This document shows, piece after piece, positions 36,680 through 46,090 of a stretch of DNA of 64,000 bases; position 1 is the stretch's first letter, and each line of letters opens with the position of its first letter. The DNA lies in the NCBI GenBank assembly GCA_947369165.1, contig CANBKJ010000006.1, positions 1-64,000 of the forward strand, in the 5' to 3' direction. A model generated the notes under the pieces. The model saw only the letters and a program-made list of their open reading frames with translations. It had not been told where the DNA came from and searched no databases. Made by a program: the position numbers and the translations under genes. Source of the stretch: an uncultured Lachnoclostridium sp. (GTDB lineage: Bacteria > Bacillota > Clostridia > Lachnospirales > Lachnospiraceae).

Positions 36680-39331
36680 ATGAAAAAGGAACTGGAAAAG
36701 AATTACAACCCAAAAGATATCGAAGACCGCCTCTATACCAAATGGGTGAACAAGAAATATTTTCATGCGGAGGTAAATCCGGATAAAAAGCCATACACTA
36801 TCGTAATTCCGCCGCCGAACATCACAGGGCAGCTTCACATGGGACATGCCCTGGACAATACGCTGCAGGATATCATCATCCGGTTTAAGAGAATGCAGGG
36901 TTACGAGGCTCTGTGGCTTCCGGGGACGGACCATGCTTCTATTGCCACCGAGGCAAAGATTGTGGAGTCAATGAGAGAAGAAGGCATTTCCAAGGAAGAT
37001 ATCGGAAGGAAGAAATTTTTAGAGAGAGCCTGGGACTGGAAGAAACAGTACGGTGGACGGATCGTATCCCAGCTGAAAAAGATGGGCTCATCCTGCGACT
37101 GGGACAGGGAGCGCTTTACCATGGATGAAGGCTGCAACAAGGCAGTAAGGGAAGTCTTTGTAAAATTGTACGATAAGGGGCTGATTTACCGGGGAGAACG
37201 TATCATCAACTGGTGCCCCCACTGTCTGACTTCTATCTCAGATGCAGAGGTAGAGTACGAAGACCAGAAAGGTCATTTCTGGCATCTTCGTTATCCTTTT
37301 GCCGATGGCAGCGGATATATCAATCTGGCGACCACCAGGCCGGAGACCCTGCTGGGAGATACTGCAGTGGCGGTAAATCCGAAAGATGACCGGTATAAAG
37401 ATATGGTGGGGAAAAAGCTGGTGCTTCCCATCGTACATCGTGAGATTCCATTGATCGCAGATGATTATGTGGATATGGAATTTGGTACCGGTGTGGTAAA
37501 GATTACGCCGGCCCACGATCCCAATGACTTTGAAGTCGGTCTGCGTCACGATCTTCCTGTGATCCATGTGATGACAGACGATGCGAAGATTGTGGATGAG
37601 TATGAAAAATATGCTGGTATGGACCGTTATGAGGCGAGAAAAGAGATCGTAAAAGACCTGGAGGCAGAGGGAGCCCTTGTCAAAGTGGAGGACCACGACC
37701 ATAATGTAGGAACCTGCTACCGCTGCGGAACTACGGTAGAGCCTAAGGTGAGTAAACAGTGGTTTGTAAAAATGAAGCCTTTGGCGGGACCGGCGATCGA
37801 TGCTGTAAAAAAAGGAGAGACCCGTTTTGTTCCCGATCATTTTAACAAGACCTATTTCCACTGGCTGGAAAACATCCGGGACTGGTGTATATCCCGGCAG
37901 CTCTGGTGGGGGCATCAGATCCCTGCATTTTACTGTGACGACTGTGGCGAACTGGTAGTCACAAAGGAAAATGAAGCCCTCTGTCCAAAATGCGGCAAGA
38001 AAATGCGTCAGGATCCCGATACTCTGGATACCTGGTTCAGTTCTGCGCTGTGGCCATTTTCCACGCTGGGATGGCCGGATGAAACAGAAGAAATGAAATA
38101 TTTTTATCCCACTAATACTCTCGTGACCGGATATGATATCATTCCGTTCTGGGTTATGCGCATGATGTTCAGCGGCATCGAGCAGACGGGACAGGTGCCT
38201 TTTGATACCGTGTTGATCCATGGTCTGGTGAGGGATTCCCAGGGGCGCAAGATGAGTAAATCCCTCGGCAACGGCATCGATCCTCTTGAGGTCATTGACA
38301 AATATGGTGCGGATGCCCTGCGTCTGACTCTGGTGACGGGAAACGCGCCGGGAAATGATATGCGGTTTTACTGGGAGCGCGTGGAAGCAAGCCGTAACTT
38401 TGCCAATAAGGTGTGGAATGCGTCCCGCTTTATCATGATGAATTTTGCCCAGAATGAGGGGCTGGCTGACAAAGAAGTGGATCCCTCCCAGTTTACCCAG
38501 GCAGATAAATGGATTCTTGCGAAATGCAACCAGTTGGTGAATGATGTCACCACACTGATGGAGACCTTTGATCTGGGAATTGCTGTGCAGAAGATTTATG
38601 ATTTTATCTGGGAAGAGTTCTGTGACTGGTATATCGAGATGGTAAAACCACGTCTTTATAATGAAGAGGATGAGACTAAGGCAGCTGCCCTTTACACTCT
38701 TAAGAAAGTGCTGATTGACGCACTGAAACTTCTTCATCCATATATGCCGTTTATCACAGAGGAGATCTACTGTACCCTTATGGAGAATGAAGAAGCTTCT
38801 ATCATGGTTTCTGACTGGCCGGAATATTCGGAAGTGACGGCTGCCTTCAAAGCGGATATGGAAGCGGTAGAGCGCATCAAAGAAGCCGTAAAAGGAATCC
38901 GTAATGTCCGCGGTGAGATGAATGTTCCGCCGAGTAAAAAGGCAAAAGTGATTGTTGTGACAGAAGATGCAGTGGTACAAGAAATATTTGAGGCCAATAA
39001 GGTATTTTTTGCCACCCTGGGCTTTGCCAGCGAGGTGGTGATCCAGAGTGACAAATCTGGAATCGCTCAGGATGCTGTCTCTGTAGTGATCGACAAGGGA
39101 ACGATTTATTTGCCTTTTGCGGAGCTTGTGGATGTGGCGAAGGAGATTGAGCGTCTTCAGAAGGAAGAGAAAAAGCTGATGGGAGAACTCAAACGCTCCG
39201 AGGGAATGCTTGGCAACCCTAATTTTGTAAATAAAGCGCCAGCCAAAAAGATAGAAGAGGAGAGGGCCAAACTGGAAAAATACCAGAGTATGATGGCTCA
39301 GGTGAAGGAACGACTTGCCCAGTTATCTTAA
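36680..39331 (+). CDS. valS: Valyl-tRNA synthetase
   Basis: 'PPPNITGQLHMGHALDNTLQDI', 'WLPGTDHASIATEAKIVE', '[27 protein letters not shown]'. Confidence 0.97.
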   Translation: MKKELEKNYNPKDIEDRLYTKWVNKKYFHAEVNPDKKPYTIVIPPPNITGQLHMGHALDNTLQDIIIRFKRMQGYEALWLPGTDHASIATEAKIVESMREEGISKEDIGRKKFLERAWDWKKQYGGRIVSQLKKMGSSCDWDRERFTMDEGCNKAVREVFVKLYDKGLIYRGERIINWCPHCLTSISDAEVEYEDQKGHFWHLRYPFADGSGYINLATTRPETLLGDTAVAVNPKDDRYKDMVGKKLVLPIVHREIPLIADDYVDMEFGTGVVKITPAHDPNDFEVGLRHDLPVIHVMTDDAKIVDEYEKYAGMDRYEARKEIVKDLEAEGALVKVEDHDHNVGTCYRCGTTVEPKVSKQWFVKMKPLAGPAIDAVKKGETRFVPDHFNKTYFHWLENIRDWCISRQLWWGHQIPAFYCDDCGELVVTKENEALCPKCGKKMRQDPDTLDTWFSSALWPFSTLGWPDETEEMKYFYPTNTLVTGYDIIPFWVMRMMFSGIEQTGQVPFDTVLIHGLVRDSQGRKMSKSLGNGIDPLEVIDKYGADALRLTLVTGNAPGNDMRFYWERVEASRNFANKVWNASRFIMMNFAQNEGLADKEVDPSQFTQADKWILAKCNQLVNDVTTLMETFDLGIAVQKIYDFIWEEFCDWYIEMVKPRLYNEEDETKAAALYTLKKVLIDALKLLHPYMPFITEEIYCTLMENEEASIMVSDWPEYSEVTAAFKADMEAVERIKEAVKGIRNVRGEMNVPPSKKAKVIVVTEDAVVQEIFEANKVFFATLGFASEVVIQSDKSGIAQDAVSVVIDKGTIYLPFAELVDVAKEIERLQKEEKKLMGELKRSEGMLGNPNFVNKAPAKKIEEERAKLEKYQSMMAQVKERLAQLS

Positions 39332-39391
39332 AACCATGGTCCATCCTTTTAGCTCGACGGTATCGTCAGGCTGGGGATTGAATTAAATCGA

Positions 39392-39430
39392 AAAATGCCA
39401 GAATTCATCGTTGGATTCTGGCATTTTATT
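39392..39430 (+). terminator. Rho-independent terminator after valS
   Basis: AAAATGCCAGAAT...ATTCTGGCATTTT. Confidence 0.8.
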
Positions 39431-39448
39431 GAGCAGGGGATATGAAAT

Positions 39449-40297
39449 ATGAGAGAATTGTCCAGATATCGGAAAAACAGACGCTTTTATACCGGCAGGA
39501 GAAAGAAGTCCGGTATCCTTATCAGTGGTGAGGACTATGTGATAAAATACCGGAGGAATTCACCGGAGGGAAAGATTTGTGATCATGTGTCTGAATATTT
39601 GGGAAGCCATATCTTAGACATGCTGGGAGTCGTGACTCAGGATACCTGGCTGGCAACGTGCCGGGGGGAGGAAGTAGTCCTGTGCAAAGACTTTACTTCC
39701 CAGGAGGAGAACTTCATTTCATTTGACCAGTTGGGGGAATATTTTCTGGATATCAAAGGCGAGCCAGTACAATACGAATATGAGCAGATCATGGAGGTGC
39801 TAACCATGTTTCTTGGCTATTCCTCAGCAAAAGTAATAATCAATACTTTTTGGGATATGGTTGTCATCGATGCTTTTGTGGCAAATGGAGAACGGGGCGG
39901 AAGAAGCTGGGGGCTTTTGAAAAAGGGAGACCAGTATTCCCCTGCTCCTGTTCTGGGAAATGATTCCTGCCTTTTTCCGGACGTTGTCACCGACGAGCAG
40001 TGCCGGGAGATTCTGGCTTCAAAAGAAGAAATGCAGCGCAGAATCTTTGATATACCGATACCGAAGATCCAACATAAAGGAAGGGCACATTCTTATTATG
40101 ATATCATATCTGGTCATCATTTCAGGGATTGTGACAGGGCATTGTGGAGAATGATTCAGAAGATAGATTTTGAAGCGGTAAATTATCTCGTGGAGAGTGT
40201 GGCGTTTACCAGCAGCATTCGTAAGAAATTTCTAATAACAATTCTGGAAGAACGATATAAAAACCTTTTGTTGAGGCCCTTTGAGAAGCGGATGTAA
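39449..40297 (+). CDS. HipA/CtkA-like kinase-fold protein with degenerate catalytic motifs (putative pseudokinase)
   Basis: 'SEYLGSHILDMLGVVTQDTWLATCRGEEVVLCKDFTS', 'FWDMVVIDAFVANGERGGRSWGLLKKG', 'APVLGNDSCLFPD' align with HipA-like motifs FWD..I.DALIGN.DRH..NWGFL and APVFD.GSCL.P. Confidence 0.7.
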   Translation: MRELSRYRKNRRFYTGRRKKSGILISGEDYVIKYRRNSPEGKICDHVSEYLGSHILDMLGVVTQDTWLATCRGEEVVLCKDFTSQEENFISFDQLGEYFLDIKGEPVQYEYEQIMEVLTMFLGYSSAKVIINTFWDMVVIDAFVANGERGGRSWGLLKKGDQYSPAPVLGNDSCLFPDVVTDEQCREILASKEEMQRRIFDIPIPKIQHKGRAHSYYDIISGHHFRDCDRALWRMIQKIDFEAVNYLVESVAFTSSIRKKFLITILEERYKNLLLRPFEKRM

Positions 40298-40315
40298 AAG
40301 GATTGGGAAAGGGGA

Positions 40316-41215
40316 GTGTATAACGATATGCTCAGAAACAACCAGCCAATAAATAAGCACATAGCGCCGTTGTCCGGTGAAATAGTCCGTACCAGTGTGG
40401 GGGTCATCAAAGCGGTGGGGCTCCATGGAGAAAAGTACAGTGTGGGGAAAATTGAATACCAGTTATTTTCGGAAGCAGGATATCAGTATGTGATCTCTCC
40501 CTACTGGGACGTGGTGGATGGTCTGGGGGAAGAGGGATTTCAGGGGATCCCGGGAATCCCCATGGAACTCCGGCGAAAACATTACTACCGTGCCAACAGG
40601 CAGCCGGTGTTTGTTTCCATGAGAAGCCCATCAGAGGATAGGGAAGATCTGGAAAAACTTTTGGAAGAGGCAGGCATGAATTCTTACGACCGGTTAGAAT
40701 GGCTGGTTCGAACGCAACAGCAAGGTGGTGATCATCTGACTCTGGAACCATACCGGCAGGGGACCAGAGAGTTTTGTTATAACGGCCTGGATACTTTGTT
40801 GTGTCAGCTGCAGTATGGAGATCTGGTTCGTATCAGCAGCCAGAGTGAGGTTTCCAATAATCCGTCAGTCTACACAGAGCATCTGCTCCGTATGGTAGCT
40901 GCGGGAGCTGTGATAAGGTTTGAGAAGGAGAAAATTGTTATAGACAAAAATGTAAGAAGTGCAGTATTATCGATCCTTCAGAGACAATATTATGCGGGGA
41001 AGAATCAGCAGATATTAAAACATCGCCGGGGAGTGGAAGGGGCAAAGAACAGAGGGGCTTACCGCGGACGCCGGCCGATGCAGATCGAACCCGGAAAAAT
41101 TCAAAAAGTTTCTGACTTGTTTCATGCAAAAAAGATATCTGAAGCAGAGGCGATGCAACGGCTGGGAATCGTGTCCCGATCCACATTTTACCGGAAACTG
41201 AAAGAGCTAAAATAA
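40316..41215 (+). CDS. Unknown N-terminal domain fused to a resolvase/Hin-type helix-turn-helix
   Basis: C-terminus 'RGRRPMQIEPGKIQKVSDLFHAKKISEAEAMQRLGIVSRSTFYRKLKELK' is an HTH_7-like motif; no recombinase catalytic domain. Confidence 0.65.
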   Translation: MYNDMLRNNQPINKHIAPLSGEIVRTSVGVIKAVGLHGEKYSVGKIEYQLFSEAGYQYVISPYWDVVDGLGEEGFQGIPGIPMELRRKHYYRANRQPVFVSMRSPSEDREDLEKLLEEAGMNSYDRLEWLVRTQQQGGDHLTLEPYRQGTREFCYNGLDTLLCQLQYGDLVRISSQSEVSNNPSVYTEHLLRMVAAGAVIRFEKEKIVIDKNVRSAVLSILQRQYYAGKNQQILKHRRGVEGAKNRGAYRGRRPMQIEPGKIQKVSDLFHAKKISEAEAMQRLGIVSRSTFYRKLKELK

Positions 41216-41227
41216 AGTTGTTTTGGA

Positions 41228-41323
41228 TTTGTCAAAAATTGCGATAGCTTTTGTCAAAAAACACTTTTTTCCCCTTGCTTTTTTCTATAAAAATAGGTAT
41301 TATGTTTCATAGGGCAATTGCCC
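41228..41323 (+). promoter_or_regulatory. Candidate regulatory region: two TTTGTCAAAAA direct repeats 22 bp apart, promoter TTGCTT-17-TATTAT, palindrome GGGCAATTGCCC
   Basis: Direct reading: 41228-41238, 41250-41260, 41275-41303, 41312-41323. Confidence 0.5.
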
Positions 41324-41371
41324 GGTGATAATGATTGACGATGGCCATTATACTAAAAGGGAGGTCAGAAG

Positions 41372-41515
41372 ATGATAAATTTTGAGGAAGAACTAGAAAA
41401 ATATGAGCCAAGCCTGGATGTAGAACAGGTGGAAAATGCGGTAAATAATAATAATCTTACGGATGTGACAGATATTGTGAGAGAGTTGATTTCAGAAACC
41501 AGGTCAACGGTGTGA
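41372..41515 (+). CDS. Small acidic 47-aa protein of unknown function
   Basis: MINFEEELEKYEPSLDVEQVENAVNNNNLTDVTDIVRELISETRSTV*; good RBS AAAGGGAGG; below ORF-track cutoff. Confidence 0.6.
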   Translation: MINFEEELEKYEPSLDVEQVENAVNNNNLTDVTDIVRELISETRSTV

Positions 41516-41543
41516 TGTACGACAAAGAATTAGGAGGATTCCA

Positions 41544-42941
41544 ATGAGATGTCCAAGATGTGATGCAAACATAAACGATGAGATGGAAATTTGCAGATTT
41601 TGTGGACAGGATCTGTCGATCATATATCATGTAAGAAGAATTTCAAATGCGTACTACAACATGGGACTGGAGAAAGCGCAGGTGCGTGATCTCTCTGGGG
41701 CAGTCATGGTATTGAAAAAAAGTCTGCAGTTTGATAAATACAATACCAATGCCCGCAATCTTCTGGGACTTGTGTACAACGAGATGGGGGAGACTGTGGC
41801 GGCATTGAGTGAGTGGGTGCTCAGCCGGTATCTTCATCCGGAAAATAACCGGGCACAATATTATATCAACGTCATTCAGAAAAACCAGACAGCACTGGAT
41901 GCGGTGAATCAGACGATAAAAAAATACAACTCGGCGCTGAATGCGGCGAAGGGAGGCAATGAAGATCTGGCGGTGATTCAGCTGAAAAAGGTGGTCAGCC
42001 TGAATCCTAAGTTCGTCCGCGCCTTACAGCTTTTGGCACTGTTGTATATGAAGTCCAAAGAGTATTCCAAAGCTGCCAAATGCCTCAAACGGGCGAGGCG
42101 GATTGACTATAATAATACCACCACTCTGCGTTATATGCAGGAGATCGGTGATAAATTTAGTGAAAATGGAGGCAGGAGCCGGGAGGATTCCGCCAGGGCA
42201 TATCGTCAACAGCCCAAAAAGGATCCTTTGGCAAATGTGCAGCCAGTGGGTGCTTACAAGGAAGAGAAGCGGCACTGGATGCCAGTGATCAATGTGATCA
42301 TCGGAGTGATCATTGGTCTTGTTGTCAGTTTTGTGCTGATTCGTCCCACCCTTCTGGGAAACAACCTGGGAAATAATTCCGACAGCATTGCCGAAAACAA
42401 TCAGCAGCTTTCCGTGAAGGAGGCCCAGCTTTCTTCCGTGCAGAAGCAGAAAGAAAAACTGGAACAGGATGTAGCGAAACTGCAGAAGAAACTGGATGAG
42501 GGAGAAGATGCCAACGCGGCAAAGCTGGAACTGAGTAACAATCTTCTTCTGGCTGTCAAGTATTATAATGATGGGGACAGGCTTCTTGCTGCCAGTACAG
42601 TGAGCCAGTATAAAGAGTCGGATTTTGAGAAGGAAGAGATGAAGGAACTGTTTAAGATGGTTTCCAAGAAAATCACTCAGGCGGATGTGAAAAATCTCTT
42701 TGAACAAGGAAGAGCTGAGTTTAACAGAGGGAAGTATGACGAGGCTGAAAAGTTGTTGAATCAGGTTCTTTCTGTTGATCCGGAAAACCTGGATGCGTTG
42801 TATTTTATGGGGCGGGTTTACCATCAGCGAGGGAAAAAGAAAAAGGCCATAGAATATTATGAGAAGGTAATTGAGATCGATGAGGCTTCCAGCCGGGCAG
42901 CGGAGGCGAGAAGCCGCTTGAGACAGCTGGGGGTGAGCTGA
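41544..42941 (+). CDS. Zinc-ribbon, TM-anchored TPR protein
   Basis: N-terminal 'CPRCDANINDEMEICRFCGQ'; TPR arrays; one TM 'VINVIIGVIIGLVVSFVLI'; coiled coil. Confidence 0.85.
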   Translation: MRCPRCDANINDEMEICRFCGQDLSIIYHVRRISNAYYNMGLEKAQVRDLSGAVMVLKKSLQFDKYNTNARNLLGLVYNEMGETVAALSEWVLSRYLHPENNRAQYYINVIQKNQTALDAVNQTIKKYNSALNAAKGGNEDLAVIQLKKVVSLNPKFVRALQLLALLYMKSKEYSKAAKCLKRARRIDYNNTTTLRYMQEIGDKFSENGGRSREDSARAYRQQPKKDPLANVQPVGAYKEEKRHWMPVINVIIGVIIGLVVSFVLIRPTLLGNNLGNNSDSIAENNQQLSVKEAQLSSVQKQKEKLEQDVAKLQKKLDEGEDANAAKLELSNNLLLAVKYYNDGDRLLAASTVSQYKESDFEKEEMKELFKMVSKKITQADVKNLFEQGRAEFNRGKYDEAEKLLNQVLSVDPENLDALYFMGRVYHQRGKKKKAIEYYEKVIEIDEASSRAAEARSRLRQLGVS

Positions 42942-43014
42942 CTTTATGCACGGTCAGTTCCTTCCGGAATAAAAGCTTTTCAAAGCGAACACGATTTACA
43001 TGAGAAAAAGAAGA

Positions 43015-43073
43015 AAAAGGACTACGGAGAAAATATCGGACAAACCGTCCGGATTGTTCTGTAGTTCTTTTTT
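43015..43073 (+). terminator. Rho-independent terminator
   Basis: AAAGGACTAC...GTAGTTCTTTTTT stem (one G-U). Confidence 0.7.
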
Positions 43074-43111
43074 AATGGAAAAAAGAAATAAATAGAAATG
43101 GGAGGAAGAAA

Positions 43112-43420
43112 ATGGATAATTTTTCACTGGAAAGAAATGGTGCTAACCTGATCCTGCACATCAGCGAGGACCTGGATCACCATACAGCGGCTCAGATCAG
43201 CAGGACTATTGATGTTTTGATTGAAAAGGGAAATGTAAAAAATATAGTATTTGATTTTGATGGAATGACATTTATGGATAGTTCCGGAATCGGCATGGTC
43301 ATGGGAAGATACCGGAAAATACAGTACTTTGGCGGAAATGTTTATGTGACGGGAGTAGGCGCTGGTATTGATCGTATATTTTCCATGTCCGGACTCTATA
43401 AGATCATTCAGAGGGTTTAA
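43112..43420 (+). CDS. spoIIAA: Anti-sigma F factor antagonist SpoIIAA
   Basis: STAS domain 'NIVFDFDGMTFMDSSGIGMVMGRY'; followed by spoIIAB-sigF. Confidence 0.92.
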   Translation: MDNFSLERNGANLILHISEDLDHHTAAQISRTIDVLIEKGNVKNIVFDFDGMTFMDSSGIGMVMGRYRKIQYFGGNVYVTGVGAGIDRIFSMSGLYKIIQRV

Positions 43421-43497
43421 GAAAATCAAAGCGTTGCATACATACCATATGCAGGAATGTGAATGCGCAAAAGAACAGCGCAGAATTGGAGGATAAG

Positions 43498-43938
43498 ATG
43501 AATACATACAATGAAATGAAATTGGAATTTAGCAGCTATTCGGAAAATGAAAGCTTTGCCCGCACTGTGATAAGTGCTTTTATTGCCAGAATGGATCCGA
43601 CACTGGAAGAGCTGGCAGATGTAAAGACTGCCGTTTCAGAGGCGGTGACCAACGCGATCATCCATGGTTACGAGAAGAATCCTGGGAAGGTCACCATATA
43701 CGGAAAGATCGAGGGGAATACGATCTATCTGGAGATTTCTGATGAGGGGGAGGGGATCAGTGATATCACTAAAGCAATGGAACCGCTATATACATCCAAG
43801 CCGGAATTGGACAGGTCTGGAATGGGTTTTGCGTTTATGGAGGCGTTTATGGACGAGCTTCATGTGGAGTCAGAACCGGGAAAGGGAACGGTAATCAAAA
43901 TGAAAAAAGTTATATATAGTGCAATGAATCTTTCATAG
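43498..43938 (+). CDS. spoIIAB: Anti-sigma F factor SpoIIAB
   Basis: 'MKLEFSSYSENESFARTVISAFIARMDPTLEELADVKTAVSEAVTNAIIHGYE'; start trimmed. Confidence 0.94.
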   Translation: MNTYNEMKLEFSSYSENESFARTVISAFIARMDPTLEELADVKTAVSEAVTNAIIHGYEKNPGKVTIYGKIEGNTIYLEISDEGEGISDITKAMEPLYTSKPELDRSGMGFAFMEAFMDELHVESEPGKGTVIKMKKVIYSAMNLS

Positions 43939-43952
43939 AGAGGGACTGGTCA

Positions 43953-44693
43953 ATGGAAACCATAGAACTGATAAAATTAGCACGTTCTGGGGATAAAATG
44001 GCACGGGACCAGGTGATACAGAAGAATATGGGACTGGTATACAGCATCGTGAGCCGGTATGCGGGGAGGGGATATGATACGGAGGAGCTCAGTCAGATCG
44101 GAGCCATTGGTTTGATAAAAGCTGTGGACAAATTTGATATGAGTTTTGATGTAAAATTTTCTACTTATGCTGTGCCAATGATCAGCGGTGAGATCAAGAG
44201 ATTTCTCCGGGATGACGGAATGGTCAAGGTGAGCCGGAGCATCAAAGAAAACGGCTGGAAGATCCGCAAGGCGGCAGATACTCTTTCCCAGAAGCTGGAC
44301 AGGGAACCTTCGATCGAAGAGCTGGCAGCGGCGACGGAGATCGCTGTGGAAGATATCGTCCTTGCGCTGGAGGCAAATCTGGAGGTGGAATCCATCCACA
44401 AACCGGTTTCCTTTGCCGATGGGAAAGAGGTTTCCCTGGAGGATAAAATACCCGAAAAAAGTGACTGGAATGAGCAGCTCCTAAACCGTATGCTGGTAGA
44501 CCAGCTGATGCTGCTTCTAAATGACAAAGAGAAAAAATTGATTCAAATGCGCTATTACGACGACAAACCTCAGCGGGAGGTGGCGGAATGCCTTGGGATC
44601 AGTCAGGTTCAGGTAAGCCGTCTGGAGAAAAAGATCCTGAAAAATCTGAGAAATCATATGAATAAGGCTTATAGCCCGGCGGCACCAATTTGA
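43953..44693 (+). CDS. sigF: RNA polymerase sporulation sigma factor SigF
   Basis: 'EELSQIGAIGLIKAVDKFDMSFDVKFSTYAVPMISGEIKRFLRDDGMVKVSRS', region 4 'VAECLGISQVQVSRLEKKIL'. Confidence 0.94.
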   Translation: METIELIKLARSGDKMARDQVIQKNMGLVYSIVSRYAGRGYDTEELSQIGAIGLIKAVDKFDMSFDVKFSTYAVPMISGEIKRFLRDDGMVKVSRSIKENGWKIRKAADTLSQKLDREPSIEELAAATEIAVEDIVLALEANLEVESIHKPVSFADGKEVSLEDKIPEKSDWNEQLLNRMLVDQLMLLLNDKEKKLIQMRYYDDKPQREVAECLGISQVQVSRLEKKILKNLRNHMNKAYSPAAPI

Positions 44694-44787
44694 ACCGAGT
44701 AAAATGACAAAAATGGAAAAAACTATTGACAAATATATTTGTTTGTGATAGCATATATTTTGCGTGTTGACAAGTACATGCTTAGAT

Positions 44788-44861
44788 GTGGGTTTAGCTC
44801 AGCTGGATAGAGCGTTTGGCTACGGACCAAAAGGTCGGGGGTTCGAATCCTCTAACCCACG
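44788..44861 (+). tRNA. tRNA-Arg (ACG)
   Basis: Cloverleaf GTGGGTT/AACCCAC acceptor, anticodon loop CTACGGA, TTCGAAT T-loop; CCA not encoded. Confidence 0.93.
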
Positions 44862-44866
44862 GTGAA

Positions 44867-44908
44867 AACTGCTAAATGAAGTCCTGGACTTTGTTTAGCA
44901 GTTTTTTT
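44867..44908 (+). terminator. Rho-independent terminator after tRNA-Arg
   Basis: AACTGCTAAA...TTTAGCAGTT-TTTTT. Confidence 0.88.
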
Positions 44909-44983
44909 ATTAAAAAAGTAATTGCACACAGGGCTTGACTTAGGATATACTAAAGACACACGAATAGAGGAGGATGATATGAA

Positions 44984-46090
44984 ATGATACAGTACAAATG
45001 CCCGAAATGTGCAGCAAATATGGAGTTTGATGCAAAAAGCGGCCAACTCAGCTGTGCATTCTGTGGACACAGCCTGAATATTCAGGACTTTGCAGAGGAA
45101 AATGGCGGTGAATATGAAGCAGATGCTGCAAAAGAAAATGTGGATGAGGAAACCGGGGATTTCCGTGAGGTGCATGAGGAAAAGACAGATAATTTTTTCG
45201 ATGAATCGGTTGTGAGATACTGCTGCGATAATTGTGGCGCGGAGCTGGTTGTAACAGAGGATACTACAGCTACAAAGTGCAGTTTTTGTGGATCACCCAT
45301 GATTCTGTCTGACCGAATGCAGGGAAAGAGAGCGCCGGTAAAAGTCATTCCTTTCCGGATAAGTAAAGAAGATGCTATCACTGCATTTAAAAAATGGTGT
45401 AAAAAGGGGTTGATTACGCCAAATGATTTTATGACACCGGAACGTATCGATGATATATCGGGGATTTATGTGCCTTTTTGGCTGTTTGACATGGCCGGGC
45501 AGGGGGAGATTCACGCTGATTGTACGCGGGTGTCGCATTATTCCAGCGGAAATTATAATGTGACGGCTACAAAACACTACAAGGTGTGGAGAAAGGTAGA
45601 TTTGGATTATGACTGTATTCCAGTGGATGCATCTGAGCGGATGCGGGATGATCTCATGGATAAACTGGAGCCTTTTTACTATGAAGATTTAAAGGATTAT
45701 TCATCCATGTATCTGCCTGGGTATGTGGCGGAAGGATATAATTATACCGATGACGACCTAATGCCAAGAGTGCAGAAACGGGTGGAGAAATTTATGGATG
45801 AATATGTAAGGGGGACGATGAACAATTATGCTTCGGTTCATATCACGGACCGGGATTACAACATTTTAAAGAAGAAAGCGGATTATGCGCTGCTTCCTGT
45901 GTGGATGATCAACTATGATTACCGGGATGGGCAGTATGTATTTGCCATGAATGGAGATACGGGAAAGATTGTAGGGAAACCGCCTATCAGTAAAGCGAAA
46001 GTGATGGCATGGCTGTTTGGTGTTAGCGGAGGGTTATTTCTGATTCTGCGTCTGATCACCATATTTTTACTTGGAGGTGGTATCGGATGA
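44984..46090 (+). CDS. Double zinc-ribbon (TFIIB-like) protein with C-terminal TM, YdjG-like
   Basis: 'YKCPKCAANMEFDAKSGQLSCAFCGHSLNI', 'CCDNCGAELVVTEDTTATKCSFCGSPM', C-terminal TM. Confidence 0.75.
   Translation: MIQYKCPKCAANMEFDAKSGQLSCAFCGHSLNIQDFAEENGGEYEADAAKENVDEETGDFREVHEEKTDNFFDESVVRYCCDNCGAELVVTEDTTATKCSFCGSPMILSDRMQGKRAPVKVIPFRISKEDAITAFKKWCKKGLITPNDFMTPERIDDISGIYVPFWLFDMAGQGEIHADCTRVSHYSSGNYNVTATKHYKVWRKVDLDYDCIPVDASERMRDDLMDKLEPFYYEDLKDYSSMYLPGYVAEGYNYTDDDLMPRVQKRVEKFMDEYVRGTMNNYASVHITDRDYNILKKKADYALLPVWMINYDYRDGQYVFAMNGDTGKIVGKPPISKAKVMAWLFGVSGGLFLILRLITIFLLGGGIG

Noticed and set aside
37238-38980. 580-aa minus-strand ORF opposite valS
   Set aside because: Antisense to valS catalytic domains; His/Arg-rich composition typical of shadow ORFs.
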